A stretch of DNA of 42,265 nt from the NCBI GenBank assembly GCA_030604195.1, contig JAUVWI010000027.1:1-42265 (forward strand), given 5' to 3'. The position numbers were made by a program, and so were the translations under genes. Origin of the DNA: Spirochaetales bacterium (GTDB lineage Bacteria > Spirochaetota > Spirochaetia > SZUA-6 > DRHE01). Shown piece after piece: positions 40,924-42,265 of the stretch. Below the pieces are notes generated by a model that did not search any database, was not told where the DNA came from, and saw only the letters and a list, made by a program, of their open reading frames with translations. Every line of letters starts with the position of its first letter. Positions within the stretch are counted from its first letter, which is position 1.

Positions 40924-42265
40924 AAAGGTTGATGGCCTACTCCACGGTAAAGGTTAGCGGCGATCAGCTCTTGAACCTGCTATCCTATTTAAAAACTGGG
41001 GGTTTTGAGCATCTCTCCGGTGTTGCCTGTGTGGACTGGCTGGAGAAAGATCTTTTTGAGATTGTCTACAATCTATGGTCCTACAGCCATAAAATACATG
41101 CCACTGTAAAGACCACAGTGGACAGGAAAGAGCCATCTCTGACCACAGCGCTCTCTCTATGGCCGCAGGCCCAGGTCTATGAGCAGGAAATCCATGAGTT
41201 TTTCGGGGTTAAATTCAGCGGCAACCCGGATCTGAAACCCTTCTTTCTCCATAACTGGCAGGATATTCCGCCGCTGCGCAAGGACTTTGACACTGAAAGC
41301 TATGCTAAAGAAGCCTACGGCACCCTGGAAATGTCCAGACTCACCTCTCTGCTTATGGGCATGGGCGCCCTTGGCGGTATGATGGGGCTTTATACTGTAA
41401 TGTACCGGATGATGGAGGACAGGGACCGCATACTGGACCACTTTGAATGGCTTACCGGCGCCCGTATTTATCATATTTTCAACCTTCCCGGCGGAGAGAT
41501 CAAGATAGATGTCGGCAATCCCCTCAAACTCATTGTTCCTGCAGGAGACGCCTACGCCAGGGTCGAATCATCAAAGGGTGAGTTCGGTTATTACTTAGTC
41601 TCAGACGGCGGACTCAAACCCTACAGGGTTTCGGTTCGCGGGCCATCTTTACCGGCGGGCTTAAGCCTCTGTCACAAGCATCTTCCCGGTATGCTCATCG
41701 ATGATGTAGCTATCTGGATGGCCTCTCTGGCTATCTGCCCCACGGCAGCCATTACCATGGTTAAAGGTGATAATACAGGCGAAGGCAAGAAAGGTGTAAT
41801 TCCCAGGATCGATTACGGCCGCTGCTGCTACTGCGCTTTCTGTGTTGATATCTGTACCTCGCGATCCCTGGCCATGTCACGTGACTACATCCATACCGTG
41901 CAGGCTCCCCTGGATAAAATCGGCATAGAGGAAGTTATGCAGGTAAAGGATTCATATGTTATTACACCCGGCCGGAAACACAGCAATAACCCCGGTTACG
42001 TTACTCCCGATAAGCTCAGCTGGCTTGACCTGGAAAGAGTGGAAATGGCGCAACTCAAAGCTGAAGAACGAGCCGCTTCCTTTATAGAGATCGTAAAAGG
42101 TTTTTCACGCACCCAGGCTGTAAAGGAAGCTTCGCGCTGTGTGGAGTGCGAGGTGTGTGTGGAAAGCTGCCCGGCCAATATGGAGATACCCCAGTATATC
42201 AGGGCAATCTGGGAACACGATCTGAAAAAATCCGTTGCTATAATGTATAACACCAACCCGTTTCC
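40920..42265 (+). CDS. Mosaic ORF of MrpD, NuoC, NuoD, NuoI and GltD-like fragments, open to window end
   Basis: ATG 40920 overlaps the previous stop (ATGA), and 448 codons follow without a stop. In order: 1-10 [10 protein letters not shown], an internal MrpD/NuoL motif; 11-135 a nearly complete NuoC/30-kDa domain ([22 protein letters not shown]); about 137-192 a NuoD piece ([20 protein letters not shown] to YHIFNLPGG); 193-270 a distant NuoD C-terminal piece ([20 protein letters not shown] to [10 protein letters not shown]); 271-375 the C-terminal part of NuoI (ICPTAAITM, then C302-x2-C305-x2-C308-x3-C312); 380-448 a GltD-type N-terminal ferredoxin domain (C407, C410, C413, C417, [15 protein letters not shown]). 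Conserved stretches between pieces, and all of NuoB and NuoH, are missing. The first NuoI cluster retains only one of its four cysteines (C273). Fragment identities are sure; whether this is a real gene is not. Confidence 0.75.
   Translation, partial: MKRLMAYSTVKVSGDQLLNLLSYLKTGGFEHLSGVACVDWLEKDLFEIVYNLWSYSHKIHATVKTTVDRKEPSLTTALSLWPQAQVYEQEIHEFFGVKFSGNPDLKPFFLHNWQDIPPLRKDFDTESYAKEAYGTLEMSRLTSLLMGMGALGGMMGLYTVMYRMMEDRDRILDHFEWLTGARIYHIFNLPGGEIKIDVGNPLKLIVPAGDAYARVESSKGEFGYYLVSDGGLKPYRVSVRGPSLPAGLSLCHKHLPGMLIDDVAIWMASLAICPTAAITMVKGDNTGEGKKGVIPRIDYGRCCYCAFCVDICTSRSLAMSRDYIHTVQAPLDKIGIEEVMQVKDSYVITPGRKHSNNPGYVTPDKLSWLDLERVEMAQLKAEERAASFIEIVKGFSRTQAVKEASRCVECEVCVESCPANMEIPQYIRAIWEHDLKKSVAIMYNTNPF

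Noticed and set aside
41496-41730. Reading the NuoD pieces as a group-4 NiFe hydrogenase large subunit
   Set aside because: No CxxC metal-site pair is visible in either piece and the relevant segments are missing, so hydrogenase activity cannot be supported.

Overview
The window reads as a chromosomal segment of an anaerobic, probably uncultured Gram-negative bacterium. The supporting signs are a tungsten-type aldehyde:ferredoxin oxidoreductase, a signal peptide and a lipobox on exported proteins, a CheC/CheD-type chemotaxis operon, a DUF4954 protein (a family I know mainly from Bacteroidota, Spirochaetota and related uncultured lineages) and an Mrp/Mbh-type ion-translocating oxidoreductase cluster. 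The phylum cannot be fixed from sequence alone. There is no rRNA, tRNA, CRISPR array or insertion sequence that I can see.

Layout. (1) 0.1-1.6 kb: a WYL-type regulator cut short by a stop codon inside its WYL domain (minus strand), then an AT-rich Phd/RelE-type toxin-antitoxin pair with a good promoter and a triple 12-bp tandem repeat over its -35 region. (2) 1.65-4.0 kb: an SCP2-like protein and an AOR-family oxidoreductase; the SCP2 start region looks frameshifted. (3) 4.0-7.4 kb: a divergent pair, a PAS histidine kinase (minus) and a large left-handed-beta-helix DUF4954 protein (plus). (4) 13.2-7.4 kb, minus strand: a tightly coupled operon of GT4 glycosyltransferase, pteridine-reductase-like SDR, proC, proA, proB and nagB, mostly joined by 4-nt ATGA overlaps. 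(5) 13.3-14.3 kb: a lipoprotein alpha/beta hydrolase.

(6) 24.8-14.3 kb, minus strand: a ten-gene chemotaxis-type operon in the order HD-GYP phosphodiesterase, cheR, MCP, cheW, cheD, cheY, cheB, cheA, cheC and a hybrid sensor kinase. (7) 25.2-36.3 kb, plus strand: a signalling island with a Cache-type kinase, a double receiver, a REC-PAS3-HK-REC hybrid, two lone receivers flanking a DUF342/FapA protein, a PhnD-like binding protein with a HisKA_2 kinase, and a REC-PAS protein. Regions 3, 6 and 7 together carry six histidine kinases and ten receiver domains, and none of the receivers is fused to a DNA-binding domain.

(8) 36.4-42.3 kb: Mrp/Mbh-like genes E, F, G, DUF4040, B, C and D are intact. 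A second MrpD-like gene then stops after 189 codons. The final 1346 nt form one uninterrupted reading frame that strings together pieces of MrpD, NuoC, NuoD (two separate pieces), NuoI and a GltD-type ferredoxin domain, with the conserved stretches between them missing. This mosaic is the most unusual thing in the window. It is an assembly artefact, a decaying locus or a genuine compact fusion, and the sequence alone does not decide between these.
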